Positions 1-9,538 of a DNA stretch of 64,000 bases are shown here, piece after piece; the first letter of the stretch is position 1, and every line of letters starts with the position of its first letter. The notes beneath the pieces were generated by a model. The model was not told the DNA's origin and made no database searches. It saw only the letters and a list, made by a program, of their open reading frames with translations. The stretch comes from WLMZ01 sp963732585 (lineage in GTDB: Bacteria; Actinomycetota; Acidimicrobiia; Acidimicrobiales; Ilumatobacteraceae): NCBI GenBank assembly GCA_963732585.1, contig CAVSZY010000003.1, forward strand, positions 1 through 64,000, written 5' to 3'. The position numbers and the translations under genes were made by a program.

Positions 1-19
1 GGACGGTGCCGACGGATTA

Positions 20-1194
20 GTGAAGGTGACCGATGCAAGGATCGTTTGGGGCCACGGCATCGAAAATTTCAACAGGCTGCAGTCGAACGAGTATAGGGCA
101 GCGACCACGGCCATCGAATCTGATGACCGCTTCACATTATGGCCAGACCAACTGTTGATCGATTGCGTATTGGCCCAGCAATTGATGAACGGGAGCCTGG
201 TTCAAGACGTCGAGCGTTCTTACGCCCGCTACCAGGCGGTCAGATCGGAGCCAATCAGCAATATGCGACAGGTGAAGCTACTAGTGCCCTTGCTGGGCGT
301 TTCGGTTGGTGAAACCTTCGCCATCTCGGCAGGGGTTGAGCTGGGTTGTTTCACGGATGAGGAATTTGCTAGTTGTGCTGAAGCTGGCCTGGTTGAGCCG
401 GACCACAGGGAGGGTACAACGATTGCTTCGTGCGACCGTTACGGGTTCCGGGTCAAGTTTGATGTGCCGTGGCCACCGAGCGACAAGACTGACGACTCGT
501 CACATAGCTTCGGGCGGCTCCGATGGGATCGGATCGACGAGATCGTCGGTGATCTTCTTTTTGTGACTCGGCTGGCAAGCGAGTGGCCCGCGGAGATCGC
601 AGCAGCAGGATATGTCTTGATTGACGGAACCTTCAGGTACGACAGATACGACCGCGTCAGACCCTTGCAGCCGCGGTGGAGCATCGACGCCGGTATCGCA
701 GCTACGATTGCTGGCCTCTATTCGGCGGCTGCGGGGCCGAGGTCTGGCAGGGGCTTCCGCGTATTTGTGTCAGGCGGTTTAACAATGCGATGAGTCGTCG
801 AGATGCCGAAGACCAGATTGTCGATCTCGTCATTGTGGCTGAAGCACTTTTCTTGTCGGGCGGCGACAAGCAGGAACTAAGGCATCGGGCGAGCCTTCGC
901 GCTGCCAAATTGCTATCTAGGGACGGTTTCAACCCCCACGACGTGAATCGAACGATGAAGGAAGCGTACGATGTGCGTAGCAAGATCGTTCACGGCACTG
1001 AGGTCAAACCCGGAGCCTCCTTTGCTGCCCTCGTCAAGCTTCTTCCACGGTTGACAGTGCTAATTCGCAAGGCTCTGATTCTCGGCGTGAACCTCAGCGA
1101 TGATGACAATGATTTTGGTACGGACGTTTTTTGGGACGGACTATTCCTTGGCGCTGACGTCGGGATGACGCTCACCGTCAACTCGACTCTATAG
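20..1194 (+). pseudogene. ApeA-like HEPN-domain protein, frameshifted
   Basis: Two overlapping reading frames make one protein of about 390 residues. The first frame (20-793) gives an N-terminal domain I do not recognise. The second (used from about 725-745 to 1194) gives a C-terminal HEPN-type domain: RRFNNAMSRRDAEDQIVDL, then EALFL, then RSKIVHG with the R-x4-H motif typical of HEPN RNases. That order matches the ApeA/Apea-like HEPN family known from phage defence. The frame change lies near 725-745, and a one-base indel would restore continuity. The frame is open to the left edge, so the start (GTG at 20) is uncertain and the gene may begin outside the window. It could be a decayed gene or a base-calling error. 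The domain assignment is by motif only. Confidence 0.6.
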
Positions 1195-1347
1195 ATCCTC
1201 TAACTGAACGGCCTCGCGGAGGACAATGGCACCAATGGGGTAGTAATCGGTCCCAGAGGCTACCCAAAAATCGAGCAGCGGTCGTCAGGGTTGAGCCCAC
1301 TGAGAATCGAAAGGATTCCTTGCGCATCAACTCTCGGGTCGAGACCT

Positions 1348-1375
1348 TGCGCCACCCGACGCGTCGGGTGGCGCA
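1348..1375. repeat. 28-bp perfect palindrome
   Basis: The half-site TGCGCCACCCGACG is followed directly by its exact reverse complement, with no loop bases. It lies between two converging broken genes (ends at 1194 and 1435). There is no T-tract on either side, so a simple intrinsic terminator is not obvious. A protein-binding or recombination site is equally possible. Confidence 0.8.
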
Positions 1376-1434
1376 CGCTGGACCCGACGCCGCCCCATTC
1401 GCGTCGGAAAACACGGCCTCCAGGAGACCTCCGA

Positions 1435-2365
1435 TCAGATTGAGGTCACGTGCGGGTCACCCACAGCGGCGATCGTGACGGCGATCTCGGATCGGCCCGG
1501 TTGGACGATATGCGTCACCATCGGCATGAGCTTTTGAACACCGCTATCTCGTAAGTAGTCGTCGATGTACAGGCCACCCTCCCTCACGTACGTGTGCATC
1601 ACCCAGAACCAACCTGGCGAACCAGTTACGGCCAGCCCACTGCACGTTGCACCAGGCAACTCGACCGCAAGCAGCGAGAAGTCGATGCCCTTTCGCTCGC
1701 GGCCGTGCTAGACGAGGCGAGAATAATTGTGCTTTAGATGCACCCAGTCATCGACCACAGGATCCGCCAAGCTAGAGTCGACATCGGACCAGTTGGTGTA
1801 GGCACGAAGCACGCGGTTGGCCGCTGGTTCGAGGTCGCGAAGAAGCTGATCGATCCGATCCGCGTCGTCTACGTGTGGGCGACGGCAATGCGCCAGTCGA
1901 TGTCGAATTGGGATGAGTTCGTCGATCTGGCCCAACCAGACCGGTTTCGGCAGGCCGATGCCGAACTGACACTGATCCCAATACTTGTCGATGAGTTTGA
2001 GAAGCGCCCCGACGTCGAATTGGGAGGGGAGGTACCCGTCATCAGCGCTCGCCATATAGCTATGCTCGTTGGCTAGCGCGAGTCGGTTCTTTTCCTTCTG
2101 GAACTCGGACCCCATCGACGGCCCATAAAGTCCTTGCAGTTGGATATAGACGAGGGTTCGCAGATACGTCTCGAGTTGCCACCAACGCGCCATGATTGCG
2201 AGACTTCTCTTGGGTACGTCGTTGTCGATCGCCGTGACGATTCGCTCGATGTCTTTCTACCAGCTCGGCAGCGAGGTACTCGCCCGGTGCCCTTGAACGC
2301 AGACGCAGGCGGCCGTCCTCGGGGCCGAGATCTGCGTTCGGGTCGTCCCGTTCGTCCATAATCAT
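1435..2365 (-). pseudogene. HEPN-like protein with frameshift and in-frame amber
   Basis: The protein reads MIMDERDDPNADLGP from ATG 2365 (ATG 2359 is also possible). It changes frame near 2257 inside a GAAAG run, where removing one A restores VEDIERIVTAI. It then continues through MARWWQLETYLRTLVYIQL and a helical domain containing RHRLAH, an R-x4-H motif as in HEPN RNases. An in-frame TAG at 1708-1710 follows NYSRLV. The same frame stays open and protein-like for 90 further codons to the stop at 1435. The gene starts 41 bp after the end of the TIR gene on the same strand, so the two probably formed an operon. The family is uncertain; it resembles HEPN proteins of abortive-infection systems. 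Confidence 0.55.
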
Positions 2366-2406
2366 GAACCGGAACGATAGAGGCTTTGAGGCCAGGCTCG
2401 GCGGCA

Positions 2407-3616
2407 CTACGTCGACGCCACACCCTCACGACGCAAGACCTCGTTCACCTCGTGAAACGCTGCTTTAATGTTGCCCGAAGGAAAGCGGATCTGGCTGAGG
2501 CCTTCGATGTTCGAGAACTCCTCACAGCCATCCTCTAGGAGAACAATGGCACGCTAAAGCCCGAGACGCCCTTGGAATAGCCCAACCTCGTGGACGACGT
2601 TCAATCGTGCGACCTTACGACCGTCCGCTTGCTCGTCCTCTGCCGTGAGCACAAGAAGGGCGACGTCGGCTGAGTCCATCATCTCTCGGAGTCGTTCCAC
2701 CGTCGTTCGACCGGCCACCGATACACGATTGAATTCGTCGTATGGAATCTGCAGGTTCTCGCGGAGAAACAGTGCGAGTTCCTGCCAGAGCGGTGCTTTC
2801 CCATGTCCAATGAAGACGCTGCCCACGTTGGCGGCCCTCCTCTTTTGCTATCGGAAGCTGTCCTTGCGCTTCGAGTCGGAAGGCAAGGTTGCTCAAATGT
2901 CCGAGGAGTTCGCCAAGCGAAGTCTCGAAGTTATGCACGTCCCACGATTCGGCCAATGAGAGATCCGGGAACGTGAGAGACTCGAACCTTTCGGCGAATT
3001 TAACGCTTTCCGCGGAAACTGGTCCGAAGGAGCGCTCCACCTCCGCCTTAGCTTCCACAATCAGCCGAGCGAAGTTACGCGGCGCGTCACAAAGCTCGAT
3101 CTGGTCGACGATTCGTCTTATATTGCGTATCTTGAGATCTAACGAGTTCGCGGGCGGCGACTTTGGTTGCGATGACACGGGTACTCGCTCACTCGATGGG
3201 GTCAGTCTGGAGTCCCACACAACGAAACCCTCAGGTGAGAGAGAGGAGTTGGACCGCTCCAAGGCCGCCCTCAACGTCCGGCCTTTCTTAGGCGAGCCAT
3301 TGTCCTCGAGCGTGCCCCGAATCAGTGCGACCAGTTCCTCAACAAGTCGCATGAAAGGCTCGCCGGTGCTCGAGCGCAGCGCTCGAAGCACGCGTCGTTC
3401 CTTGTTGAGACTTTCGTTCTCTAGAGGCTCGGCGTGACCGGCGAGGGCAAACGCGGTCGAGATGGACGCATGTGACGCGCCACCGCCGCCAGCCCAGAAT
3501 GCGGACAAAGCACCACTGATCTCGGCTGATTGACGCGGCTCCATAAATCCTCGTTCTCGCGCTGCAGCAACGTCTGGGCGCTTCAGGCCGTAGCGCCCAA
3601 CGTGTGTGTTGACCAT
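2407..3616 (-). pseudogene. CAP12/Pycsar-type TIR-domain effector, broken
   Basis: A helical N-terminal region of about 260 residues precedes a C-terminal TIR-like domain of the CAP12/Pycsar effector type (PF10137): VFIGHGKAPLWQELALFL, VAGRTTVERLREMMDSADVA, LTAEDEQADGRKVARLNVVHE and GLFQGRLGL. Proteins of this family degrade NAD+ when triggered by cyclic nucleotides. The gene is broken twice. A one-base shift lies near 2836, where removing one C joins KEEGR to NVGSVFIGHG. An in-frame TAG lies at 2554-2556, after GRLGL. Past that codon the frame continues with RAIVLLEDGCEEFSNIEGLS, the conserved end of the domain, and stops at 2407. The catalytic-region glutamate (VVHE) precedes the amber codon. 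No cyclase gene is visible nearby. Confidence 0.75.
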
Positions 3617-3958
3617 CGCAACGTAGCACCGGAATGCGATTGAGTACGGCTCATCGCTGCACAGTCAACCTCGCAACCTCCCGCCTCTAAGCCGATGGGG
3701 CCTCAAGCGAGCAGAGGGTCGCTCGAAAGACGATCACAGCTGCCGGCTTCGGAGGCATTCTTCGCCAGGCTCTGCGGCACTCACCTATCGAATTGCAACC
3801 GTCATTGTCAGCCGCAACCTTGACTGCGCCTGCTCGTGTCTAGTTCCGATACTCGCTCGTCCGAAACACTGGGGCGCGCGTGGGGCGCGGTGCTGTTTTC
3901 GACTTTCGGACCGTTGAATATACTCGATGAAAAGCGTCTCTGAGCTGGTCTGATGCAA
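3617..3958. other. Intergenic stretch without a recognisable gene
   Basis: The 340 bp between the TIR gene start and the tRNA fragment hold only short frames without family resemblance. The part from about 3890 to 3960 is visibly more AT-rich than the catabolic genes to the right. No integrase, excisionase or promoter pair was identified. Confidence 0.5.
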
Positions 3959-4007
<49 letters not shown>

Positions 4008-4018
4008 CGACGATGAGA

Positions 4019-5094
4019 TCACGCGCTGACGTTGTAGTCGCTCGACTCGGCCAGGTCGGCGGCCCCCTGCATCAGGGTCAGCACGATGTCACCAAAGGCC
4101 TGCAGTTTCGCGTCGGCTCCAGCCCGTTGGTAGCCCTGTTCGAGCACCACCGCTAGCTTCCATTTAGCCAACACGTTGTAGTAGTCGATGTCGTCGACTT
4201 GGCGTCCAGAAACGCTGCAGTAATGCTGCAACAGCTGATCGCGATCGGCATGCCCTGCAGATTGACATAGCCGGAGGTTGCGGCCTCCGGTGCGGCAGTG
4301 TCGGCCGGCCATCCGTTGACGATCCAGGCCAGGTCGAGCTTCGGATCGCCGACGGTGCCCATCTCCCAATCGACGATCGCCGCCAAGCGGGCCGGGCCGC
4401 CGTGTTCATACATCACGTTGGCGAACTGGTAGTCGCCATGCATCAAACCCGGGATGAAGTCGATCGGCCGATGCGCCCGCAGCCAGGCCGCCGCCTCGTC
4501 GAAGCCGGGCAGTTCGCGGCCCTTGATCCGCTCCAAGAACGTGGTCCAGCGCGCCACCTGCCGTTCGTGGAAACCGTCCGGGCGGCCGAGGTCGTGCAGA
4601 CCTTTGGCCTGCCAATCAACCTTGGACAACAGCGCTGCGCCCTCGATCAATTGATAGGCGAGCCCGGCGCGGGCGGCCACATCGCTGTTGAACGGCTCGG
4701 GCCACGGTCGGCTGCCATCTTCCGAGGCCACCAATTCCATCGGCGACCAACCCTGCACGAACCCCATCAGGTAGAACGTGCGACCGAGTACCGCCGGATC
4801 CGTACACACGGCGACGGCTCGTGTGTGCGGCACGTCCGTGCCATTCAACGCCTCGATGATTCGCCATTCACGCACGATGCCGTTGTCGCGATCGGCGGGA
4901 GCGTAACTCGGCGGGATGCGCATCGCGCAGTGCAGGTCGCCGCGGCGCAACTCGTATATCTCGTTCTGGCTGCCACCGGAGATGTAGCGGTGATGCAACG
5001 GCTCGCCGACACCGGGCAGACCTTGGGCGTCCATCCAGGCAATCAGCGCATCGACATTGGAGATCGTCGGCGTTACAGGCGTGTCAGTGGCCAC
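4019..5094 (-). pseudogene. APH-family phosphotransferase, frameshifted
   Basis: An aminoglycoside-phosphotransferase-fold protein of about 358 residues, of the group that accompanies acyl-CoA dehydrogenases in actinobacteria. Visible motifs are GGSQNEIYELRRGDL near residue 39, the catalytic loop MHGDYQFANVMYEHGG (HxDxxxxN) and the metal-binding IVDWEMGTVGDPKLDLAWI. The frame shifts near 4247 after LQGMP. Inserting one base joins it to DRDQLLQHYCSVSG and the normal C-terminus YYNVLAKWKLAVVLEQGYQR, ending 12 bp before the tRNA fragment. The start is GTG at 5094. It is divergent from the ferredoxin gene across a 167-bp spacer. It may be a sequencing error rather than a true null; the phosphate acceptor is unknown. 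Confidence 0.7.
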
Positions 5095-5261
5095 TAGGTA
5101 CCTCGTCGAAGCTGCGGCCAGGTCGATCCTGGCCCATGGGACGAATACTGCCAGGCTTGGCCCGTCATCGTCATCTCCTGGCGACAGCGCGTCTCGTTCA
5201 GCGGGCCCGGCGGGCCGATCGGTAGGTCGAGAGGAATTGCCGGTCGGCTAGCCTCACGGCC

Positions 5262-5450
5262 ATGAAGGTTGTCGTCAACATGCAACAGTGCGAAAGCAAC
5301 GCGATCTGCTCAGGGCTCGTGCCCGAGGTGTTCGAGGTCACCGACGACGATCTGCTGATCGTCATCGACGAGAACCCCGGTGAAGAGCTTCGGGAGCGCC
5401 TCGAACAGGCCGTGCGCAGCTGCCCGAAGCAGGCAATCAGCCTGCAATGA
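5262..5450 (+). CDS. 3Fe-4S ferredoxin, probable P450 partner
   Basis: A small acidic ferredoxin of 62 residues. It starts MKVVVNMQQCESNAICSGL and ends SCPKQAISLQ. The cysteine pattern C-x5-C plus a late CP pair is that of the single-cluster 3Fe-4S ferredoxins that pass electrons to bacterial cytochromes P450. A P450 gene follows three genes downstream on the same strand, and a ferredoxin reductase is not in the window. The stop overlaps the start of the next gene by four bases, which suggests translational coupling. Confidence 0.85.
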   Translation: MKVVVNMQQCESNAICSGLVPEVFEVTDDDLLIVIDENPGEELRERLEQAVRSCPKQAISLQ

Positions 5451-5869
5451 GCGATGCAACGACCGACATCGAGGCGATCAAACAGCTGAAAGCCCGCTAT
5501 TTCCGCCTGATGGACACCAAGGACTGGGAGGCGATGTCCAAGCTGTTCACCGACGATGTGCGCATCGACGTCAGCAGCGACGGTGCCGGCGTCTACGAAG
5601 GCCGCCAAGCGTTCATGGACATGCTGATCAACGCCCTGAGCCGTGTTGAATCCGTGCACCACGGCCACATGCCAGAGATCGAGCTGACCTCGGCGACCAC
5701 AGCATCGGGCATCTGGGCGATGGAAGACAATCTGCGTTTCCCCGAAGGGGCACCGCTGGCACGCATGCACGGGTTCGGGCACTACCACGACACTTATGCC
5801 AAAGGCGACGATGGGCAGTGGCGCATCTCGGCAAGCAGGCTGACGCGGCTGCGGATCGAAATCAGCTGA
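5447..5869 (+). CDS. NTF2-like (SnoaL/ketosteroid-isomerase fold) protein
   Basis: A 140-residue single-domain protein with the N-terminal pattern common to the SnoaL-like group: IEAIKQLKARYFRLMDTKDW, then LFTDDVRIDV. The family includes isomerases, cyclases, dehydratases and many proteins without known activity. Its start overlaps the ferredoxin stop, and the CaiB-type gene follows 82 bp later, so it probably belongs to the same catabolic unit. The substrate cannot be named. A second member of this family lies at 45722-46159. Confidence 0.75.
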   Translation: MSDATTDIEAIKQLKARYFRLMDTKDWEAMSKLFTDDVRIDVSSDGAGVYEGRQAFMDMLINALSRVESVHHGHMPEIELTSATTASGIWAMEDNLRFPEGAPLARMHGFGHYHDTYAKGDDGQWRISASRLTRLRIEIS

Positions 5870-5951
5870 ACGCTTCGCTCCAACGGGAGACGCCAACGGC
5901 CCCCGATGTATTCTTGAATTCGAAGTCAATATTGAATTGGATAGGAACAGC

Positions 5952-7175
5952 ATGACTGCAATCTTGAGTGGTGTGCGCATCCTCGAAGTCGCCGAGCACA
6001 CCTTCGTGCCTGCCGCTTCGGCGTTGCTCTCCGACTGGGGCGCCGCGGTGATCAAGATCGAACACGTCGAGCGCGGCGACGCGATGCGCGGCCTGGCCTC
6101 CACCGGGGTAGCGATGATCGGCGCCAGCGGTGTCCACGCCTTGCTGGAACATTCCAATCGCGGTAAGCGCAGCATCGGCGTCGACCTGACCACCGATGAC
6201 GGCATCGAGTTGGTCTACAAGCTGGCGGCAACCTGCGACGTCTTTCTGACCAACAAGCTGCCCTCCGTGCGCACCAAACTCCGCATTGGCGTCGACGAGA
6301 TTCGCGCCGCCAACCCGAACATCATTTACGTCCGCGGCACCGGCCAAGGCGAGCGCGGACCTGATGCCGACAAGGGCTCCTACGACTCGCTGGCGTTCTG
6401 GGCGCGCACCGGTATTGCCCACGGTGTCACCCGCCCGGAGTACGACGGCTTGGTCGCCCCACCCCCAGCTCCCGGCTTCGGCGATTCCCTCGGGGCGATG
6501 ACCATCGCCGGTGGCATCATGGGCGCCCTGTTTCATCGGGAACGCACCGGTGAAGCAACCACCGTCGACGTCTCATTGTTCGCCACCGGCCTGTGGGGTA
6601 TGGGCCAGGGGATGGCGCTGTCGTTGCTGATGCAACAACCGTGGGTGGTGCCGCCGAAGGACCAAATGGGCAACAACCCGCTGGTCGGCACCTACACCAC
6701 CGCCGACGGTCGCGGCGTCGCCCTGACCTGTCTGCAGGCGGGCAAATACTGGCCGCTGTTGTGCGATCTGCTCGACAGGGCCGACCTGATCGTCGACCCG
6801 CGTTTCGCCGATCACGTCAGCCTGTTGGCCAACCACCTCGAGGCCCGCAATGCCTTACAGGCGATCTTTGAGGTCGCGCCACTCAGCGAATGGCGCCAGC
6901 GCCTCGAACCCTTCGTCGGTCAATGGGCGATCGTGCAGAACACGATCGAAGCCGCCGAAGACCCGCAGTCGGTGGCCAACGGATACATCCAGCCATGTGC
7001 CAACGCCGACGGTGTCCCCTTTCAGATGGTCGCCGCCCCGGTGCAATACAACGAGACCCCGGCCGCTGCTGGGCGGGCGCCGGAGTTCAACGAACACGGC
7101 GACGAGATCCTGCAAGAACTTGGCCTCGACTGGGACGCGATCATTGATCTGCGCATCCGCGGCGTCATCGCCTAG
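5952..7175 (+). CDS. CaiB/BaiF-family CoA transferase
   Basis: A class III CoA-transferase of 407 residues. It has the N-terminal GVRILEVAEHTFVPAASALLSDWGA, a DNA-free Rossmann-like CoA-binding region (IKIEHVERGDAMRG), and GTGQGERGPDADKGSYDSLA, where the aspartate of YDS fits the catalytic aspartate that forms the acyl anhydride. The ATG at 5952 is preferred over a TTG at 5937 because MTAILSGVRIL matches the usual start. Family members move CoA between organic acids, or racemise 2-methylacyl-CoAs (the AMACR branch). In this setting, activation of a hydroxylated acid is a reasonable inference. The AT-rich stretch 5915-5950 upstream may hold a promoter, but no clean pair was found. Confidence 0.85.
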   Translation: MTAILSGVRILEVAEHTFVPAASALLSDWGAAVIKIEHVERGDAMRGLASTGVAMIGASGVHALLEHSNRGKRSIGVDLTTDDGIELVYKLAATCDVFLTNKLPSVRTKLRIGVDEIRAANPNIIYVRGTGQGERGPDADKGSYDSLAFWARTGIAHGVTRPEYDGLVAPPPAPGFGDSLGAMTIAGGIMGALFHRERTGEATTVDVSLFATGLWGMGQGMALSLLMQQPWVVPPKDQMGNNPLVGTYTTADGRGVALTCLQAGKYWPLLCDLLDRADLIVDPRFADHVSLLANHLEARNALQAIFEVAPLSEWRQRLEPFVGQWAIVQNTIEAAEDPQSVANGYIQPCANADGVPFQMVAAPVQYNETPAAAGRAPEFNEHGDEILQELGLDWDAIIDLRIRGVIA

Positions 7176-7195
7176 ACCGGAAGGAAACCACCAGC

Positions 7196-8389
7196 ATGAG
7201 CGACCTCGCCGACATCTATTACGACCCGTTCGATTTCGAGATCGACAAGAACCCCTATCCGGTGTGGGCGCGCATGCGCGACGAAGCGCCGCTGTGGTAC
7301 AACGAGCGCCACGATTTCTTCGCCGTCTCGCGCTACGCCGACGTCGAACAGTGCATGATCGATTGGGACACCTACCGCTCCGGTAACGGCTCGACACTGG
7401 AGATCATCAAAGCCAACATCCAGATGCCGCCGGGCATCATCTTGATGGAAGATCCGCCGCAGCACGACATGCACCGCGGCGTGCTCTCGCGGGTGTTCAC
7501 GCCGCGCAAGATGAACGCCCTGGAGGACAAGATCAGGGCGTTCTCCGCGCAGACCCTCGATCCGATGATCGGTGCCGAGCGCTTCGACTTCATTACCGAC
7601 CTCGGCGCGTTCATGCCGATGCGCACCATCGGCATGCTGCTCGGTATCCCCGAGCAAGACCAAGTGGCCATTCGTGATCGGCTCGACGAGGGCTTGAAGC
7701 TCGACGAGGATGGAGCGCCCCCCAAGGTCTCTGACTTCACGGACGCAGCAGGAATGTTCGCCGAGTACATCGACTGGCGGGAGAAGAATCCCTCCGACGA
7801 TCTCATGACCGAGATGCTCAACGCCGAGTTCGTCGACGAAACCGGCACGACGCGCACCCTCGATCGTGGCGAGATCATGATCTTCTTGATGCTGCTCGCC
7901 GGGGCCGGCAACGAAACCACCACGCGCCTCATTGGCTGGGCCGGCAAGTTGCTCTCCGAGCATGCCGACCAGCGGCGGATGCTGGCGGCTGACCGCACGC
8001 TCATCCCTAAAGCGATCGAGGAGATCCTGCGCTACGAGGCCCCGTCACCGGTGCAGGCCCGCACCGTCAGCCGCGACGTCGAAGTCCACGGCACCGTGGT
8101 GCCCAAGGGCAGCGTGATGGTGGTGTTAAACGGCGCCGCCAACCGAGACTCGCGCCGCTTCCCGAACGCAGATGAGTTCAACGTCCGGCGCGACGACGGG
8201 CCGCACCTGAGCTTCGGCTACGGCATTCACTTTTGCCTCGGTGCTGCGCTGGCCCGCGTCGAGGGACGTGTTGCCCTCGAAGAGGTGCTCAAACGCTTCC
8301 CCGATTGGGAAGTCGATTGGAGTGAAGCAGTTCAGGCCCATACCCCGACCGTGCGCGGCTGGGAAAAACTCCCCGCGTTCATTCGCTGA
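7196..8389 (+). CDS. Cytochrome P450 monooxygenase
   Basis: A complete 397-residue bacterial class I P450. The I-helix oxygen-binding segment is LLAGAGNETTTRLIGW, the K-helix ExxR is EEILRYEAPSPVQARTV, and the haem-binding loop is LSFGYGIHFCLGAALARVEG with the axial cysteine. A good ribosome-binding site (GGAAGGA) precedes ATG 7196. With the ferredoxin at 5262 it would hydroxylate a hydrophobic substrate. The neighbouring CoA-transferase, acyl-CoA dehydrogenases and synthetases suggest a steroid, terpenoid or alicyclic acid, but this is not provable from sequence. Confidence 0.92.
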   Translation: MSDLADIYYDPFDFEIDKNPYPVWARMRDEAPLWYNERHDFFAVSRYADVEQCMIDWDTYRSGNGSTLEIIKANIQMPPGIILMEDPPQHDMHRGVLSRVFTPRKMNALEDKIRAFSAQTLDPMIGAERFDFITDLGAFMPMRTIGMLLGIPEQDQVAIRDRLDEGLKLDEDGAPPKVSDFTDAAGMFAEYIDWREKNPSDDLMTEMLNAEFVDETGTTRTLDRGEIMIFLMLLAGAGNETTTRLIGWAGKLLSEHADQRRMLAADRTLIPKAIEEILRYEAPSPVQARTVSRDVEVHGTVVPKGSVMVVLNGAANRDSRRFPNADEFNVRRDDGPHLSFGYGIHFCLGAALARVEGRVALEEVLKRFPDWEVDWSEAVQAHTPTVRGWEKLPAFIR

Positions 8390-8407
8390 GCGGAAAGCAG
8401 TTCATAG

Positions 8408-9538
8408 ATGATTCCGGTGTTGAGCGACGATCAAGAGTTCTTCCGGGCGACGACCGCCCGCTTTCTGGATGAGTTCGCGCCCCCGGCAACGGTGCGCGAG
8501 CTCCGCGACGATCCCGATGGTTTTGGCCGGGACTATTGGCGCCGCGGTGCCGAACTCGGCTGGACATCGCTGCTGGTCAGCGAAGCCAACGGCGGGGGCA
8601 GCATCTCTGGGCGGGGCCTCGTCGACCTGACGATCGTCGCCTACGAATTCGGTGTGCACGCAGCCCCCGGGCCGCTGCTGTCCTGCAACCTCGTCGCCTC
8701 GGCATTGAGTCGCGCCAACTCGCACGCCGATGTGCTCTGCGGCGTGATCGCCGGCACCACGCTGGTGTCGTGGTGCGATGGATCGGGCACCTTCAAAGGA
8801 CCCGGACGGCTCAACGTCACCATCGATGGCAACGACCTCGTGCTCAACGGTGTCGCCCGCCCCGTCGAGTCAGCGGCGATCTCGCAGTACCTGCTGGTCA
8901 GCGCGCAGGGCGACTCCGGGCTCAGCCAACTGTTGGTGCCCACGGCGCACGACGGCATCTCGATCACCCCAATGGTTTCCGTCGACCTCACCCGACGGTT
9001 CTCTCTCGTGCGCTTCGATGCCGTGCGCGTGCCGCTGGCGCAGGTCCTCGTCGGTGAGGCGGGCGGCGCCGCCGACGCGTATGCCCAACAGGCGTTGGAG
9101 GCGCTGGTGATCGCCTGCGCCGAGTCGGTTGGCGCGATGCAACGGGCCTTCGATATGACGGTGGAATGGTCCTTCGATCGCTACTCCTTCGGCCGTCCGC
9201 TGGCCTCGTACCAGGCGCTGAAGCACCGCTTCGCCGACATGAAAGCCTGGCTCGAAGGCAGCCACGCAATCGCCGATCGGGCCGCCATCGCCGTCGCCGA
9301 CGGGGCGGCCATTGGCCCAGAACTGGCCAGCGCAGCCAAGTCGTTCATCGGCGAATACGGCTCGGAATTGATGCACGACTGCGTGCAGTTGCACGGTGGC
9401 CTCGGGGTCACCTATGAACACGACGTGCATCTCTTTTTGCGGCGGCACACGCTCAATCGATCGATGTTCGGCACGCCCGCCGAACACCGCCAGATCATTG
9501 CCAACATCGTCGAAACCAACGAGGACAACGTCGCATGA
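8408..9538 (+). CDS. Acyl-CoA dehydrogenase, subunit A of a FadE pair
   Basis: A 376-residue acyl-CoA dehydrogenase-fold protein. Its C-terminal FAD-binding region is clear: DRYSFGRPLASYQALKHRFA and CVQLHGGLGVTYEHDVHLFL. The N-terminal half is less conserved than in its neighbour, as is usual for one partner of the heterotetrameric (alpha2beta2) FadE enzymes described in steroid-degrading actinobacteria. Its stop overlaps the next gene's ATG (ATGA), a strong sign of coupled translation and complex formation. It would catalyse alpha,beta-desaturation of an acyl-CoA thioester, passing electrons to ETF. Confidence 0.88.
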   Translation: MIPVLSDDQEFFRATTARFLDEFAPPATVRELRDDPDGFGRDYWRRGAELGWTSLLVSEANGGGSISGRGLVDLTIVAYEFGVHAAPGPLLSCNLVASALSRANSHADVLCGVIAGTTLVSWCDGSGTFKGPGRLNVTIDGNDLVLNGVARPVESAAISQYLLVSAQGDSGLSQLLVPTAHDGISITPMVSVDLTRRFSLVRFDAVRVPLAQVLVGEAGGAADAYAQQALEALVIACAESVGAMQRAFDMTVEWSFDRYSFGRPLASYQALKHRFADMKAWLEGSHAIADRAAIAVADGAAIGPELASAAKSFIGEYGSELMHDCVQLHGGLGVTYEHDVHLFLRRHTLNRSMFGTPAEHRQIIANIVETNEDNVA

